From Massilia sp. 9096 (lineage in GTDB: Bacteria; Pseudomonadota; Gammaproteobacteria; Burkholderiales; Burkholderiaceae_D): a stretch of 64,000 bases of DNA. The stretch covers positions 4,898,001 through 4,962,000 of the forward strand of contig NZ_JQNN01000001.1 in assembly GCF_000745265.1 (NCBI RefSeq), written 5' to 3'. Positions 61,518 to 64,000 of this stretch are shown here, one piece after another; the first letter of the stretch is position 1, and each line of letters starts with the position of its first letter. The notes beneath the pieces are model-generated. The model saw only the letters and a program-made list of their open reading frames with translations, searched no databases and was not told where the DNA came from. Both the position numbers and the translations under genes were made by a program.

Positions 61518-64000
61518 TTAGTCGAACGCCCAGGAGTACAGCACGTCCAGCGCCGTGTTGGTGCCGGTTTGCAGCTGCAGCGTGATCTTCTGGGTCAGCT
61601 TGTAGCGCAGGCGCACGGCGCTGCTGGCGGTGCCTGCGCCCTGCTCGAAGCTGATGTACAGGCGCGAGGAGATACGCTTGCCGACCGTGACCACGGTGCT
61701 CTCCAGGCCGCTGGCCTGGCCGCTGCCGGCGCCCGCCGCCTGGCGCACACCGAGTTCGTCCACGCCGAGCTTGTTGGCGATCTTGCTGGTGATGCCGCCG
61801 GTGCCGCCTTTGCCGCCGAGCAGGGCGCCGGCCGCGGCGCTCAGCACGTCGGCTTCGCTGCCGGTCGCGGTCTGCATGCCGTGGCCGAGCACCAGCCAGG
61901 ACAGCTTGTCGCTGTCGGACACGCTCGGCGTCGACACCAGGCGCGCGTTCGGCGACAGCGCGGTGCCGCGCACCTGCACGCCGGCTTCGACGTTGTTCTC
62001 GCTGATCGTGGTGCCGTCGGGCACCGCGCGCACCGCCAGGATGTCGAGCGCCGGGTTGTCGTAAGGGCCGCTGAAGGTGACGACACCGCGCTCGATGGTC
62101 AGCTTCTGGCCGTAGGCCGCGTAGGTGCCGTTGGTGGTGTGGATGCTGCCGTTCACGCGCGGCGGATCGTCGCCGACCATGCGCACGCGCACGCTGCCTT
62201 CCAGATAGGTGTCGGCGCCCATGCCGCGCAGGTGGAAGTTGTCGCCGAGGTCGGCCGTCAGGTCGACCGTGAGCGGCACCTTGGCCGGCTTCTTGGGTGG
62301 CGGCGCGCTCTGGCCGCGGCCCAGCACGACCACGTCCTCGGAGATGGTCGGGCGGTCCTGCGGCGCCAGCTCGACCAGCGCGCGGTCGGCCTTGAAGTTG
62401 CCTTCGACGTTGAAGCGGGTGGCGTCGCGCACCACGCTGGCCTGGCCGCTGACGATCACGGTGCGGTCCGGGCGCGACAGCGCTTCGAGCTTGTTGGCGA
62501 CCAGCTTCAGGTTCATGGTCGCCTCGCCGCCGGCGAAGCGCAGGTTGCCGTCGACGCTGGCGCTGCCGCTCTTGCCCTCGAACGCGAGGCGCTGCAGCTG
62601 CAGCTGGTCGCCGGCCAGTACCGCGCGCAGCTGGCCGTTGCGCAGGCTCAGGCCCTGGTCGGGCCAGCGCACGGCGAGGGCGTCGCCGTTGACGGTGCCG
62701 TTCAGGGTGGGCGCGCCGATCGTGCCGGCGCCGCTCACCGCCAGCGCCAGCGCGCCGTCCAGCTCCAGGCCGGGCTGGCCGAGCAGCGGCGCCACCCAGG
62801 CCAGCGAGCCGAGGTTGGCGTTTGCCGTCAATCGCAGCGGGCTGTCGTTGTCGATGCGGCCGTGGATCATCTGCGCGGTGGCGTCGGCCTTGGCCGAGCC
62901 GATGCGCGCGCCGTCGATCGCCAGCTGGCCGCGCAGGGCGCCGCCGACCACGTCCGCGCGCATGTCCAGCGTGCGCAGGCCGAGCACCACCGGCACCGTC
63001 TGGCCGGCGATCAGGTCGCCCTTTTCGCGGAACACGTGGACGTTGCCGTTCAGCGCCGGCGTGGCGCCGGCGGCAGTCGGCATCGTCATGTCGAGCGCCC
63101 ACTGCGCGCCCAGGGTCATGTCGCCGCGCAGGTTCTCGCGCACCGCCTCCGAAGCTTGCGCCAGGTAGCCGACCGGGACGCCGGTGGCGCTGCCGCGCGT
63201 GTTCCAGCGCGGCCCGATCTTGGCCAGCGATTCGACCGTGATCGCGCCGGCCGGCAGGCGGACGGTGGCGCCATTGAAGGCGATCTGCTCGGGCTTGGCC
63301 AGGCCGGCGATGCCGCTGCCGGGCGCACCGGCGATGCGCAGCGGCGTCGGCGCCGCCAGCGACAGCGCGAAGCGGCCGCGGTTCTGCAGGCTGTCGATGC
63401 TGCCGTTCCAGGCGTTGGCGGAGAGGGAGCCGTGCACCGCCAGCGAGGCGTCGAAGCCGTCGCCGCGCGCCGCCGCATTGATCGTGTGGGCGCCGCGCGT
63501 GCCGGTCGAGGTCAGGCGCGCAAAGGCGATGCGGGTGCCGCTGGTATCGGCCGTGGCCGCGTCGGCGCCGGTGGTGGCGCGCGGCACGCTGGCGTAGTCG
63601 GTGACCTGCACGTCGAGCGCGAACGGGTCGGCGGCGCCGCGGCCCGCGCCCAGGTTGGCGGTGGCGCGCAGGCCGCGGATCGATTGCGTGCCCATCGCGC
63701 GGATGTTCTGGCCTTCGAGCGAGGCGGTCAGCGACGGCGTGTCCATCGTGCCGGACAGCGTGCCCGAACCGCGCAACGAACCGGCGAAATCGGGACCGAG
63801 CGCGCCCAGCTGCGGCGCGTCGATGCGCCAGTTGAGCGTGTCGCGCCCGCTGCCGAAGGCGCCGCGTGCGGCTACCACGTTGCCGCCCAGGTGCAGGTCG
63901 ATGTCGGCATTCGACACGTGGCGCTTGTCCGCGCTGAGCTTGGCGTAGCCCGACAGCGGCGAATTCGACAGCGTCGACTGCGCCAGCGTCAGGTTGACCG
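61518..64000 (-). CDS. tamB: TamB (translocation and assembly module), C-terminal part, cut by window edge
   Basis: TamB is an inner-membrane-anchored protein that spans the periplasm and, with TamA, carries lipids or helps assemble outer-membrane proteins. The visible 827 residues are repetitive beta-strand sequence rich in Gly, Ala, Thr and Asn, ending in the DUF490 domain (GTYAAYGQKLTIERGVVTFSGPYDNPALDI, then LVLGHGMQTATGSEADVLSAAAGALLGG and YKLTQKITLQLQTGTNTALDVLYSWAFD). The frame continues open through base 64000, so the N-terminal part is off the window. A tamA gene would be expected upstream on the same strand, beyond the edge. Confidence 0.9.
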   Translation of the reverse strand, partial: VNLTLAQSTLSNSPLSGYAKLSADKRHVSNADIDLHLGGNVVAARGAFGSGRDTLNWRIDAPQLGALGPDFAGSLRGSGTLSGTMDTPSLTASLEGQNIRAMGTQSIRGLRATANLGAGRGAADPFALDVQVTDYASVPRATTGADAATADTSGTRIAFARLTSTGTRGAHTINAAARGDGFDASLAVHGSLSANAWNGSIDSLQNRGRFALSLAAPTPLRIAGAPGSGIAGLAKPEQIAFNGATVRLPAGAITVESLAKIGPRWNTRGSATGVPVGYLAQASEAVRENLRGDMTLGAQWALDMTMPTAAGATPALNGNVHVFREKGDLIAGQTVPVVLGLRTLDMRADVVGGALRGQLAIDGARIGSAKADATAQMIHGRIDNDSPLRLTANANLGSLAWVAPLLGQPGLELDGALALAVSGAGTIGAPTLNGTVNGDALAVRWPDQGLSLRNGQLRAVLAGDQLQLQRLAFEGKSGSASVDGNLRFAGGEATMNLKLVANKLEALSRPDRTVIVSGQASVVRDATRFNVEGNFKADRALVELAPQDRPTISEDVVVLGRGQSAPPPKKPAKVPLTVDLTADLGDNFHLRGMGADTYLEGSVRVRMVGDDPPRVNGSIHTTNGTYAAYGQKLTIERGVVTFSGPYDNPALDILAVRAVPDGTTISENNVEAGVQVRGTALSPNARLVSTPSVSDSDKLSWLVLGHGMQTATGSEADVLSAAAGALLGGKGGTGGITSKIANKLGVDELGVRQAAGAGSGQASGLESTVVTVGKRISSRLYISFEQGAGTASSAVRLRYKLTQKITLQLQTGTNTALDVLYSWAFD

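Noticed and set aside
1..64000. tRNA or rRNA genes, CRISPR arrays, insertion sequences and prophage genes.
   Set aside because: I looked on both strands and found no cloverleaf with a conserved T-loop, no regularly spaced repeats, no transposase and no phage structural genes. A profile scan would be decisive.

Overview
This is a high-GC, gene-dense chromosomal window whose gene content fits a betaproteobacterium of the order Burkholderiales, most likely family Oxalobacteraceae (Massilia or a close relative). The indicators are the DUF502-aspS-nudB and ybhP-clsB neighbourhoods, a PhaM-type polyhydroxybutyrate granule protein, a single hybrid LolC/E-type permease, and two tandem DUF3108 genes. 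This taxonomic call is an inference from gene content; no rRNA gene is present. No tRNA, rRNA, CRISPR array, prophage or intact insertion sequence was seen.

Layout. 1-4.9 kb: DUF502 (cut by the left edge), aspS, nudB, an NnrU-like membrane protein and a LolC/E permease with no lolD beside it. 5.0-9.5 kb: a complete alkanesulfonate uptake and desulfonation operon, ssuEADCB, preceded by a possible RNA hairpin. 9.7-12.4 kb: a small unknown gene with a near-consensus promoter, then ybhP, clsB and hslR. 12.5-19.6 kb: a fatty-acid degradation block with a TetR regulator, an acyl-CoA dehydrogenase, a FadN-type dehydrogenase/hydratase, a thiolase and a separate enoyl-CoA hydratase. 19.6-28.7 kb: membrane proteins (one of only 50 residues), a CYTH-CHAD protein, a Tat-type phosphoesterase, a DUF4142 protein, a frameshifted family 25 glycosyltransferase and a GH2 glycosidase. 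28.7-33 kb: YbhB/AraC/GST, an SDR, and a LysR/cupin divergent pair. 33-38 kb: tag, an MnmC with a decayed methyltransferase half, and a histidine kinase/response regulator-TPR pair.

38-41.5 kb is an accessory island that is richer in A+T. It holds a 5'-truncated RHS protein ending in an AHH-type HNH nuclease, one or two candidate immunity genes and a second RHS scrap, which is the usual layout of a polymorphic toxin locus. 41.6-48.4 kb: an oxidoreductase, phaM, two DUF3108 proteins, a MocR regulator divergent from a PNPOx-like flavoprotein, and a small secreted protein. 48.7-53.6 kb carries the most unusual system here: a three-gene kleisin/KITE/SMC operon resembling MksFEB or Wadjet JetABC but without a TOPRIM nuclease gene. 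53.8-64 kb: a GH3 glucosidase behind a perfect 16-bp palindrome, a Tat-exported threonine-aldolase-like protein, two paralogous membrane proteins, a small proline-rich protein, an alpha/beta hydrolase, an XRE regulator divergent from an epimerase-like protein, and the C-terminal part of TamB running off the right edge.

Most protein calls rest on recognised motifs and neighbourhoods; no database search was possible. Very long antisense open frames occur opposite many genes because of the GC-rich codon bias, and they were discarded.
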